From Paenibacillus sp. 1_12 (GTDB taxonomy: Bacteria > Bacillota > Bacilli > Paenibacillales > NBRC-103111), in contig NZ_FOTE01000002.1 in the NCBI RefSeq assembly GCF_900114475.1, positions 620,001 through 684,000 on the forward strand: a DNA stretch of 64,000 bases, given 5' to 3'. Shown here one piece after another: positions 55,286 to 63,475 of this stretch. The notes under the pieces were generated by a model. That model did not search any database. It was not told the DNA's origin and was given only the letters and a program-made list of their open reading frames with translations. The translations under genes and the position numbers were made by a program. Each line of letters starts with the position of its first letter. The first letter of the stretch is position 1.

Positions 55286-57427
55286 CTATACCTCAAAGAC
55301 GACAACGTCGTAATCCTTTAAAGTTTCCACGGTAACCTGACTTAAATCATTGCTTTTCCTAATCTCCAATGACTCTCCAGTAGATAATAAATAAGCTTTG
55401 ACAACAGACGGCTCCTTGATGCCTACGGATAAGCCATGTAGAGGAACAAGTTCATTGAAAACCCTTCTACCACCCGTCAAGTTAATGAGATGCACCATGA
55501 TCTTGTTACCCTTTTTTCTAAGAGAAACTTCACAGGTAACGGGTGCGGAAACTACAATAGGAACCTCTCCATGCATCGACCACAAAACAGCATTGACCAA
55601 CAGCTGCTTCAAATCCGGGATACCCGTCTGCCAGAACAACCGGTCGATTCGGTGGGGAAAATACACTGTCCGTCCCTTCGTGTCATTTTCTGACAAAACC
55701 GCCATCGCTGCCCCAGTATCCGGTTCAACCGTATACGATAATCCCTCCGGAAACACTCGGAACGGCGCAGATAAGGTCAGTGGTACTACCGTCCGGTCTA
55801 TGCTCACTTTGATTGTGCAGTAGTCATAAGCAATAGGCACAACACTCGTTTCTTCCAGTCCTTGAACGAGTGGATGTGTGCTGTCCTGAATGTTCATGTA
55901 GGCCTGCATGACTTCCCCAGTATGCTTTCCATTGACTTGGAGAGTGACTCCGTTGTATTCGGCTTGGAACACATCTTTCAGCAAAAAGTCGTTCCGTTTA
56001 GCCCCATCCAAATCGAACAAAGAAGTTTCACCCGTAGCGATAACGCCTCCGCCTCTCGCGGAGTAGCGACGAATCGCTTCGGCTTCCTGCTCGCCCATGC
56101 ATGCCATGGACGGGAGAATAACCGTCTTATATTTATTCAACATTTCATCCGAGAGCGTTTGCGTAGAAATAATATCGAACGGGATGTGCGCTTCCAGAAG
56201 CGATTGCTCTACTCCGCGAATACATTCAACATAATGGTCGTGGCTATCGTGATTGCCCGGCTCGTAGAAGTTCAGCGTATCCGCTGAATAGATGATCGCT
56301 ATGTTGGCAGCCGATACGTCCCCATCATAATAATCATTGTGCTTGTCATGGAATTCGAACAATTCCTTCATAGCGATAAAACCTCTTGGATCTTCATGTA
56401 CCTTTGGCGGCCCTCCCGATAAATTCACCATCGGCATAGCGCCGTTGGCGGCGATTTGGGCCAGGTATACCTTTTGCTCGACAGGTGTCATCGCGCTCCT
56501 TCTCCACGGCCATGCCATGAAGTAGGATACGACAACCCAAATCGGTTTGTCCGTAACAGAGGACATATACCTTGCTTCTTCACCTGTCCAGCGGAGTGAT
56601 TGCCACTGGGCTTGGCCGGACGCATCCAGCTTAAACCGAGTCTGAGCCTCCACTTGTATGGCGCTTTGATAGTTGGACATTTGTTCCACATCGAGTGAAG
56701 ATCCTACCGTCCACTCGGGGTCGCCAAAGCAGACGCTGTTCCCGAATACAGGCATGTCGGGATCGACGCTTTTAACTACATCCATCAAATACTTGACACA
56801 AGCCGTCGTCTTCTTCAATTTCCAACGTGTAAATTGGGTCCAAACGGGACTCGTCCTGTCCTTAGCCGTTGGCAGGTCCAAGCCTGTGGATTCCTTAAAG
56901 TCTGTCCGGCAGTTGCGGCAGTAGCAAATTCCCGACGATTTAAAGCCGTAGCTCGCGCCTCCGAATTTGATTCCGTCTACATCGTACTTCTCGATGATTT
57001 CTCTTACGATTTGGACGGCATAGTCCTTTTGGTAGCCTCCGAGAGGACAGCTTACATAGAAACCGTCCGTAGACTCATACAGATTGCCGTTGCCATCAAC
57101 CGAGCACCAATGCGGATTTTGCAAAGCAGCCTTTTTCGGTAAAATTCCCAGATCAATCATAGCAACCGCTTTGATGCCGTAGCGATGCGCGGCCTCAACA
57201 ATCTCACCTGTGACATCTTTACCGTTTAAGTAAGGACTTTCTCTTTGCAGATCCAAATTTGTCGGATAGGTGCTTACGTAACCTCCAGCAAAAAAACTGA
57301 AGAACGATACATGCATCTCATGGAAATCCTTTGCCATCTGTTCAGCATCATAATTGTCGCAATCGATATCCCGGATAGTAAGATGGATGCCTCTTCCTCG
57401 TTTATTGAACCAATCTGTTTTACTCAA
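55286..57427 (-). CDS. GHL6-like glycosidase with beta-galactosidase trimerisation domain
   Basis: 713 residues from a TTG at 57427 (GAGGTG 6 bases upstream; a GTG three codons earlier lacks a spaced SD). The N-terminal half is a TIM barrel of the hypothetical glycosyl hydrolase 6 type (RGIHLTIRDIDCDNY; YGIKAVAMIDLGI; DVDGIKFGG), with a CYCRNC Cys pair set that could bind zinc. The second half (about 375-600) is an amidotransferase-like GH42 trimerisation domain (YKTVILPSMACMGEQEAEAI, GGGVIATGETS). Cytoplasmic. Family members are largely uncharacterised, so substrate and mechanism are unknown; a D-x-D-G-I-K-F loop could hold an active-site Asp. Last gene of the operon. Confidence 0.8.
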   Translation of the reverse strand: MSKTDWFNKRGRGIHLTIRDIDCDNYDAEQMAKDFHEMHVSFFSFFAGGYVSTYPTNLDLQRESPYLNGKDVTGEIVEAAHRYGIKAVAMIDLGILPKKAALQNPHWCSVDGNGNLYESTDGFYVSCPLGGYQKDYAVQIVREIIEKYDVDGIKFGGASYGFKSSGICYCRNCRTDFKESTGLDLPTAKDRTSPVWTQFTRWKLKKTTACVKYLMDVVKSVDPDMPVFGNSVCFGDPEWTVGSSLDVEQMSNYQSAIQVEAQTRFKLDASGQAQWQSLRWTGEEARYMSSVTDKPIWVVVSYFMAWPWRRSAMTPVEQKVYLAQIAANGAMPMVNLSGGPPKVHEDPRGFIAMKELFEFHDKHNDYYDGDVSAANIAIIYSADTLNFYEPGNHDSHDHYVECIRGVEQSLLEAHIPFDIISTQTLSDEMLNKYKTVILPSMACMGEQEAEAIRRYSARGGGVIATGETSLFDLDGAKRNDFLLKDVFQAEYNGVTLQVNGKHTGEVMQAYMNIQDSTHPLVQGLEETSVVPIAYDYCTIKVSIDRTVVPLTLSAPFRVFPEGLSYTVEPDTGAAMAVLSENDTKGRTVYFPHRIDRLFWQTGIPDLKQLLVNAVLWSMHGEVPIVVSAPVTCEVSLRKKGNKIMVHLINLTGGRRVFNELVPLHGLSVGIKEPSVVKAYLLSTGESLEIRKSNDLSQVTVETLKDYDVVVFEV

Positions 57428-57455
57428 ATGATTCACCTCAGCTTCAAAATAGTAG

Positions 57456-58502
57456 CTAGTAATTTTCCTTTAACAAGGCCCCAAGCAAGCTTTTGAAAAA
57501 CTCATTAAATGGCCGTTCTGCGGCAAAATCCTCCGATTCCAGGTAACGCTCCAACAGCCGATAGTATAAATCGCCCGGAAGATCCAGTGTCGTATTCTGA
57601 ATCAATGGAACCGTACGGTTCCTGATTCCTGCAAACTGCGATTGCAACCACTCTGGAATGGCAACATTTCCGGTTGGGGGTGCGGGCGTCTCGAACAGCA
57701 GCCTCTGCGCGTTCCCCGACCAAAAGGCTTGAAGGCGGGGATATACGGTCCCTGGAAGCAAATCCGATAACCATGAAGCACATTGGGAATACGTTTCATT
57801 GCGCCACAGATATACCGGAAATTCACTTCCCCACACGATACGGTCCCAACCGCAATGGGCAATGACGAATTCTACCCAGGTTAAGTAATCGGGATGAGGG
57901 TACGGCTCCGTGGTTCCATTGCCTCCTTGTCTGGACAATATGGCATAAAACCGCGGATGCTGAAGCAGCTCCAGGCAGCTGCTATCCAGCTTGTTCCTTT
58001 CACGCCAGCTGAAGCTGGTATTCAAAAAATGCGGCGCGGCGATAAAGGAATCAGGGTAGCGGGACAACCACGCTAAATAAAACTCTGCTGCCTCGGAGCT
58101 CCCTACAGGGTTGAGCGCGTAAATGCACCTTCCCTGATCGCCAAGCAGCTCCATGATGCCTGGGGTCGCCAAGCATTCCTCATAAGACAAGCGCATGCCG
58201 ATAACGCCAGCTTCAACCTGAGTGCGGGTTAATTCCAAGCGCTGTTCGGCATCGGCTCCGAAGGGTATGCCCACTCCACGAATGCGATCGGGACGTTCTC
58301 TCATAGCTTGGAACAAGCTTTCCAGATCGGGAACTAAAGGGCCCAAAACAACGACCGCACGGGAAATACGGTAAGTATCCAAGGTGTGAAAAATATTCCG
58401 GACGGAACCGAACCTCGGTGTGCCGATATGCATGTACGCATCGATCTTATCCAGTGCTCCCTCGTTCAAATCGACATTAGCGGTAGTAGGTGAATAAGTC
58501 AC
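57456..58502 (-). CDS. Amidohydrolase-2-like protein with altered metal site
   Basis: 348 residues from a GTG at 58502, AAGGA 9 bases upstream; ATG 58526 is the alternative. The fold matches COG2159 TIM-barrel hydrolases (KIDAYMHIGTPRFG start, AHCGWDRIVWGSEFP near the C-terminal strands). The usual N-terminal metal motif HxH is YMH here (Y23, H25), and the usual Asp in WGSDFP is Glu (E227). H158 in AAPHFL is present. So it either binds metal differently or is not hydrolytic. Family relatives open lactones or decarboxylate. The gene overlaps the aldo/keto reductase gene by 26 bp. Confidence 0.8.
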   Translation of the reverse strand: MTYSPTTANVDLNEGALDKIDAYMHIGTPRFGSVRNIFHTLDTYRISRAVVVLGPLVPDLESLFQAMRERPDRIRGVGIPFGADAEQRLELTRTQVEAGVIGMRLSYEECLATPGIMELLGDQGRCIYALNPVGSSEAAEFYLAWLSRYPDSFIAAPHFLNTSFSWRERNKLDSSCLELLQHPRFYAILSRQGGNGTTEPYPHPDYLTWVEFVIAHCGWDRIVWGSEFPVYLWRNETYSQCASWLSDLLPGTVYPRLQAFWSGNAQRLLFETPAPPTGNVAIPEWLQSQFAGIRNRTVPLIQNTTLDLPGDLYYRLLERYLESEDFAAERPFNEFFKSLLGALLKENY

Positions 58503-59331
58503 GCAAATCCATCCTTCCGGATACATGCTCGCAAATTGCAGCGTTTTTCCTGACTTCCTCAGCGGTCCGCATCCCGATTAAGGCTACATCCACATAAGGA
58601 TTGGACAATACGAACTGGATTAAAGCTTCTGTATAATCAAATGTATTGTGAGGGTTCGCCACTTGCATCCAACGGCTAAATAATCCCGAAGTTGTGGTGC
58701 GCATGACGGCAATGCCCATCCCTGCCTTCTCCGCTTCCAATATGCTGCCGAACGGCCTATTTGCATCGTAGGCATGCTGCATGAACAAATTGTAGCAAAT
58801 TTGCATCATATCAAATTGTCCGCTTTGGATGAATTCGTATACGGCAGCATTATTGTCTTCGCTCGTGAAACCGATAAAACGGACTAACCCTTCCGCCTTC
58901 AATTGAAGCATTTGCTCCAGCATCCCCCCCTGAAGAATGGTGCGGACAGCATCATCGGTATAGCTGGTGCCATGAATTTGTAGAAAGTCGAGCTGGTCTG
59001 TTTGTAATCGAATCAAGCTGTTCTCGACGGAACGACGCAGCTCATCTGCTCCGCAAATCCCCGATTTACTGGCGAGGAATACGTTGGATCTATGGCCTTG
59101 TAGTGCATAGCCCAACATTTCTTCACTTTTTCCATTGCCATAACCCGGGGCCGTATCGAAATAGTTAATGCCTGCCAATAAAGCGGCGTCGATCGCGTTC
59201 AAGATTTGATTTCGATCTGTCTCGGCGTCAGGATCATAAGACTGCAGGTAATTTTTTAACCCTGCCGGTGCACCGCCAAAGCCAATACGGCTAACCGAAA
59301 CGCCTGTCTTTCCGAAAGTACCATATTCCAC
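58477..59331 (-). CDS. Aldo/keto reductase
   Basis: 284 residues. Catalytic tetrad visible: D59 and Y64 (YFDTAPGYG), K89 (ASKSG) and H120 (LQIHG); NADP-binding residues near IAVMRTTTSG and ALIGMRTAEEV. Members reduce aldehydes or ketones of sugars or oxidise sugar hydroxyls such as L-fucose or D-threo-aldose. It follows a Gfo/Idh/MocA oxidoreductase by 29 bases and overlaps the amidohydrolase-like gene, which suggests a stepwise route: oxidation to a lactone or ketone, then hydrolysis. The order of steps is inference. Confidence 0.93.
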   Translation of the reverse strand: MEYGTFGKTGVSVSRIGFGGAPAGLKNYLQSYDPDAETDRNQILNAIDAALLAGINYFDTAPGYGNGKSEEMLGYALQGHRSNVFLASKSGICGADELRRSVENSLIRLQTDQLDFLQIHGTSYTDDAVRTILQGGMLEQMLQLKAEGLVRFIGFTSEDNNAAVYEFIQSGQFDMMQICYNLFMQHAYDANRPFGSILEAEKAGMGIAVMRTTTSGLFSRWMQVANPHNTFDYTEALIQFVLSNPYVDVALIGMRTAEEVRKNAAICEHVSGRMDLRDLFTYYR

Positions 59332-59360
59332 TCCTATACACTCCTTATCTCCACTAGCCG

Positions 59361-60353
59361 TTATGAGCTTTGCAGCAAATCATTAAATTGATGAATCAAC
59401 CTGATCGTTTTCATCGTATCTTCCATATGGACAACTGGCTCATTCCGTTCGGCTGCGGCTCGAATAAACTCTTTTAATTCCAGATCATAGCCTAAATAAG
59501 TAAAGCTTGTATGCAGGCCGTGATTGACATTCCAAATTAATGTATTGCCTTCACCTCTTAAAGATGCATGTTCATAACCACCATTCATTTGTCCGGGCCG
59601 GTTGTACTCGATATTTTTCAAATTATCGACAATCACATTACGTTCGCTGCCGATTAACTCCACCCGCTCCACAGGAATGGTCATATCCTGAACAGAAGCC
59701 GATTGAATATTTCCAATCGTTCCGAGCTCAGTAACGAACGTAATGTTGTAGCCAAATCGCCTGTTATCCAGCTCAAAATGCTCCGCATGTGTGATCCGCA
59801 TATCTCCCAAGAAAAATCGGGCAAGATCCAGATGGTTGACAATATGATTGAATATAAACGAAGCTTGCGAGCCATAGGGAGATGCATGATATTTGGCTTG
59901 ATACATATGCACCCCGCCAAATTCGGGAAGCTTAACAATATCCTTGGCCATTAGATAGGTAGTGGCAAAACGCCGATTAAACCCGACCATCGCATAACAT
60001 TGTGTCTGTTTTTGAAGCTCCGCCAATTCTTCTGCTTGCGCCACGGTGCTACAAGGTGTTTTTTCAATGAATACATACGTTCCAGAAAGCATCGCCAGCT
60101 TGGCAACCTCATAATGCGTTTGCGCATCAACGGAACAGATGACAGCGTCCAGCTGTTGTTCTTGCAGCATAATCCGATAATCGGTATAGCTCCTTGGAAT
60201 GAAAAACTTCTTTTCGACTAAGGAAATCCGCTCCGGGTTAAGATCACATACGGCGACAATTTCCACTGGCAGCACCAACAAACGCAATATCAAATTGCCA
60301 ACCATATGACCACCAAGACCGACAAGCCCGATTTTAACTGTTTTTTGCGCCAT
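59361..60353 (-). CDS. Gfo/Idh/MocA-family oxidoreductase
   Basis: 330 residues. Rossmann motif GLVGLGGHMVGN; the catalytic EKP motif reads EKTP with K98; the C-terminal domain is shorter than in the 15981/21897 pair and not closely related. AGGAGGA precedes the ATG. Located 12 bases after a permease gene, so it acts on the imported compound. Expected reaction: NAD(P)-dependent oxidation or reduction of a sugar hydroxyl. Confidence 0.92.
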   Translation of the reverse strand: MAQKTVKIGLVGLGGHMVGNLILRLLVLPVEIVAVCDLNPERISLVEKKFFIPRSYTDYRIMLQEQQLDAVICSVDAQTHYEVAKLAMLSGTYVFIEKTPCSTVAQAEELAELQKQTQCYAMVGFNRRFATTYLMAKDIVKLPEFGGVHMYQAKYHASPYGSQASFIFNHIVNHLDLARFFLGDMRITHAEHFELDNRRFGYNITFVTELGTIGNIQSASVQDMTIPVERVELIGSERNVIVDNLKNIEYNRPGQMNGGYEHASLRGEGNTLIWNVNHGLHTSFTYLGYDLELKEFIRAAAERNEPVVHMEDTMKTIRLIHQFNDLLQSS

Positions 60354-60365
60354 TTCTTCCTCCTG

Positions 60366-61208
60366 TTATTTAATTCCAGACGTAGCAATTCCCTCAACCA
60401 AATATTTTTGAAAGAAGACGAAGATGGTGAACAAGGGAATCAAAGACAACATCGACATCGCAAACAGCTGACCGTATTCCGACTTGCCCTCTCCTGAAGA
60501 AATAAACAAACTAAGTCCTAAGGTGGCCGTAAACTCCTTAACTTCACTGATATAGATCAACGGGCCAAAAAAATCATTCCACGTATAAATGAATGTAAAT
60601 ATGGTCGTGGTTACCAAAGCCGGAAGCGATAAAGGTAAAATCAATCTCCAATAAATTTGAAATTTACCACAGCCGTCTACCGTAGCGGCATGATCGAGCT
60701 CCTTGGGCAAGCCCCTCATGAATTGGACCATCAAAAAAATATAGAAGGGGTCCAGTGCAAAAAAACGCGGAACAAGCAGCGGATAATACGTATTTATCCA
60801 GCCAAGCTCTTTAAACAAAATATATTGTGGAATAATTTGCACATGATGCGGCAGCATGATGGTTAACAGCATAATAGCGAACCAGAATTTGCGCAGCGGA
60901 AACTCCATCCTTGCAAAAGGGTAAGCGGCAAGTGAGCAGCTTATTAAATTACCTAAGATGGAAACCACTGCGATAAACAAGGAGTTCGTAAAAAATGTAC
61001 CGAAGGAGGTTCCAGAGAACCCGATCCAGCCTTTTATATAATTGATGATAGTTACTTGCTTGGGCCATAAGCTCAGGTCTTGGAAAATAAGATCCTGGGG
61101 CTTAAACGAACTGCTTAGCATCCATAAAAACGGATACAGCATCCCAAATGAGCAAATGATGATAATTGTGTGATATAAGTAACGATTGAGTCCCCTTGAA
61201 GAGCTAAT
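60366..61208 (-). CDS. ABC sugar importer permease, MalG type, probable ATT start
   Basis: 280 residues if translation starts at ATT 61208. The first in-frame ATG (61142) lies inside the first membrane segment and would remove half of it; upstream of it and before the in-frame TAG there is no ATG, GTG, TTG or CTG. An ideal AGGAGGG sits 7 bases before the ATT, and the encoded ISSSRGLNRYLYHTIIIICS restores a normal N-terminus. EAA-loop DHAATVDGCGKFQIYWRLIL has Asp-His in place of the usual Glu-Ala pair start. C-terminus LVEGIATSGIK. Partner of the MalF-type permease 12 bases upstream. A base error in the sequence is the alternative explanation. Confidence 0.9.
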   Translation of the reverse strand: MSSSRGLNRYLYHTIIIICSFGMLYPFLWMLSSSFKPQDLIFQDLSLWPKQVTIINYIKGWIGFSGTSFGTFFTNSLFIAVVSILGNLISCSLAAYPFARMEFPLRKFWFAIMLLTIMLPHHVQIIPQYILFKELGWINTYYPLLVPRFFALDPFYIFLMVQFMRGLPKELDHAATVDGCGKFQIYWRLILPLSLPALVTTTIFTFIYTWNDFFGPLIYISEVKEFTATLGLSLFISSGEGKSEYGQLFAMSMLSLIPLFTIFVFFQKYLVEGIATSGIK

Positions 61209-61215
61209 GGTCTGT

Positions 61216-61222
61216 CCCTCCT
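61216..61222 (-). promoter_or_regulatory. SD sequence that fixes the ATT start
   Basis: AGGAGGG on the minus strand, overlapping the stop codon of the upstream permease and 7 bases before the ATT at 61208. No other start codon lies within reach. Confidence 0.75.
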
Positions 61223-62099
61223 ATTCCATGTAATGTACCCATCGTCTGGATGACCAGAAGGTAACCGCTGAAAAAAGCGCGATGAGCAGCAATAAAATCC
61301 ATGCCATGGCTGACGCCGTACCCATCTGGTAATTTTGAAAACCTTGTTGGTACAAATAAAGCGTATAAAACAAGGTAGAATTGACAGGCCCGCCGTTGCC
61401 TCCGCTAATAATATACGCTGGTGTGAACGCTTGGAAGGAACCGATCAATTGCATAATCAGATTAAACAGAATAACGGGAGTAAGCAGCGGCAGTGTCACT
61501 TGAAAAAAGCTTTGTCTCCTGCCCGCTCCATCGATTTCTGCGGCCTCATACAATTCTTTAGGTATTTGCTTCAAGCCTGCCAAAAAAATAACCATAGGCG
61601 AGCCAAACTGCCATACCTTAAGAATGATTATGGTAATTAACGCTGTGCTCGGATTTGCAATCCAACTTGTACCGGCTACTCCGAACCATTCCAGCCCTTG
61701 ATTGATTAAGCCGTCGCTGCCAAAGATTTGCCTCCACAGCAGCGCAACGGATACACTGCCGCCAATAAGAGATGGAATGTAGTAGATACCTCTATATACA
61801 TTGACAGCTTTGCTTACGCTATAATTCAAAACAATCGCTAGTGTCAAAGCGAATATAAGCTCCATCGGCACACCAAATAATACATAGGTCAAGGTTACCT
61901 GAAGGGACTGAAAAAAACGTTTATCCGTAAATATATTATGGAAATTTTCCATCCCGCTCCATACTGGCGGATTGAGCATATCATAGGACGTAAAGGACAG
62001 ATACAAGGATGCGGCAATGGGAAATAAGCTGAACACAAAAAGCCCGATTAACCATGGCGTTAAAAACAAATAAGCGGCTCCATAATCTTTTAGCTTCAT
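61221..62099 (-). CDS. ABC sugar importer permease, MalF type (CUT1)
   Basis: 292 residues from ATG 62099 (GAAGGGG 6 bases upstream; an ATG five codons earlier overlaps that SD). Six membrane segments starting at YGAAYLFLTPWLIGLFVF; EAA-loop YEAAEIDGAGRRQSFFQVTL. Forms the channel with the next gene and serves one or both of the lipoproteins encoded upstream (18-base gap). Confidence 0.93.
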   Translation of the reverse strand: MKLKDYGAAYLFLTPWLIGLFVFSLFPIAASLYLSFTSYDMLNPPVWSGMENFHNIFTDKRFFQSLQVTLTYVLFGVPMELIFALTLAIVLNYSVSKAVNVYRGIYYIPSLIGGSVSVALLWRQIFGSDGLINQGLEWFGVAGTSWIANPSTALITIIILKVWQFGSPMVIFLAGLKQIPKELYEAAEIDGAGRRQSFFQVTLPLLTPVILFNLIMQLIGSFQAFTPAYIISGGNGGPVNSTLFYTLYLYQQGFQNYQMGTASAMAWILLLLIALFSAVTFWSSRRWVHYME

Positions 62100-62117
62100 T
62101 TCATTCCCCTTCATTCA

Positions 62118-63449
62118 TTATTTCTTTAATATTTTCTGCGCTTCCACAAAGAAATCATCGACCGCTTGACTGACTGACTTTTGCTTAAAACCAATCGCTT
62201 CATTCGCGGTGCTGATTAACTTATTAACGGCATTGCTGCCAGTAGGATAAGCAACAGTAGGTAGCGCATTTTTGCTGACCGCTATTTGAAATTCATTTAC
62301 TTTCTTTAAGGATGGATCTATAAATGGCTCAATGTCCTTCATAATTTTCGTTGAGCCTACAGGACCGTACAGCTCGCCAAACACTTTAGCCGCCTCCAGG
62401 TCGTTCACGAACAGATTAATAATTTCAGCCGTTTCCTTCGCAACCTTGGATTTGACGTAGATCGAAGAGTAAACACCCGCCAGCAAATCAAATTCGGTAC
62501 CACCCTTGGTCGTCGGTACTCTCACAATACCCAACTCATCCTTCATGACATCCTGAAACAATTTCATGCGGTTGGAGGAACTCATCGTTGCAGCCACTTT
62601 TCCTGATGCCAGTATGCCCTCTACCTCGTTTTTGCCTGCATATTCAGCCGACACATCCGCAGGCGGTATCCCACCCTTCTGGCGCATCGTATCCCAGATG
62701 GTAAACCAATCGATCATATCGGCTTTCTCAAAGCCAAGGCTGCCATCCTCTTTATACAAATCTTTGCCTCTTTGCTTAAAGAAGGCCTGCATGAGGTTGC
62801 TTGTGCCTCCCATATCCTCGCTGCCCCAGACCGTTTTACCAAGAGCATCATGGATGGCAATCATCGATCTGGAATAGTCCTCCCAGGTCCAATCAAAGCT
62901 TGGCTCGCTAACACCCGCTTTCTTAAACATAGCCTTATTGTAATAGCTGGCTTTAATCGAATTGCCCTGAGAGACTGAATACAGCTTGCCGTTGACTTTT
63001 CCACTATCCACTATAGTAGGGTTAAAGCTTTTGATATCAATGACCCCTTGATCAACAAAAGGCTGAAGATCCAGCAGCTGATTGCGTTTGGCAAAATCAT
63101 TAATATTGTCCAGCGTAAATACCATCAGATCCGGCGCATTGCCACCAGCCACTTGGGTGTTCAATTTGTTCCAATATTCAGCAGAAGAGGCGAATTCCCG
63201 AATAATTTTGATATGCGGAAGCTTCTTTTGAATGATGTCAAACGTGTCGTTATATACTTTCGTGCGGTTAGCATCTCCATACCAACTGACGCGTACTTCC
63301 TTAACAGCGGCTGGTGTTTCCTTCGTGTCCTTTTTTTCGTTTGCAGTCGGAGCCGGAGCTGTTTCTGCCTTCGGCAAGCTGCTGCCAGAGCATCCTGCAG
63401 ACATCAAGGTCAAGCAAATAGCCAAAGAAGTGATCCATAGCTTTTTCAT
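62118..63449 (-). CDS. Sugar-binding lipoprotein of ABC importer, UgpB type (tandem copy)
   Basis: 443 residues; lipobox MSAGC with C20; a low-complexity linker rich in Ala, Pro, Lys and Thr follows the lipid anchor. GGGGA lies 8 bases before the ATG. The last ~174 residues align without gaps and at about three-quarters identity with the protein encoded immediately upstream at 63476-64000, so the gene was tandemly duplicated. Both keep the same C-terminal FF-EAQKILKK. One importer with two binding proteins can take two related ligands. Confidence 0.94.
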   Translation of the reverse strand: MKKLWITSLAICLTLMSAGCSGSSLPKAETAPAPTANEKKDTKETPAAVKEVRVSWYGDANRTKVYNDTFDIIQKKLPHIKIIREFASSAEYWNKLNTQVAGGNAPDLMVFTLDNINDFAKRNQLLDLQPFVDQGVIDIKSFNPTIVDSGKVNGKLYSVSQGNSIKASYYNKAMFKKAGVSEPSFDWTWEDYSRSMIAIHDALGKTVWGSEDMGGTSNLMQAFFKQRGKDLYKEDGSLGFEKADMIDWFTIWDTMRQKGGIPPADVSAEYAGKNEVEGILASGKVAATMSSSNRMKLFQDVMKDELGIVRVPTTKGGTEFDLLAGVYSSIYVKSKVAKETAEIINLFVNDLEAAKVFGELYGPVGSTKIMKDIEPFIDPSLKKVNEFQIAVSKNALPTVAYPTGSNAVNKLISTANEAIGFKQKSVSQAVDDFFVEAQKILKK

Positions 63450-63475
63450 TCAACATGTCCCCTTTGATTCCGTTA

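Noticed and set aside
60366-61142. N-terminally truncated or frameshifted permease
   Set aside because: The 66 bases upstream of the ATG continue the same frame and encode a proper membrane segment; a non-ATG start with a strong SD explains it without any deletion.
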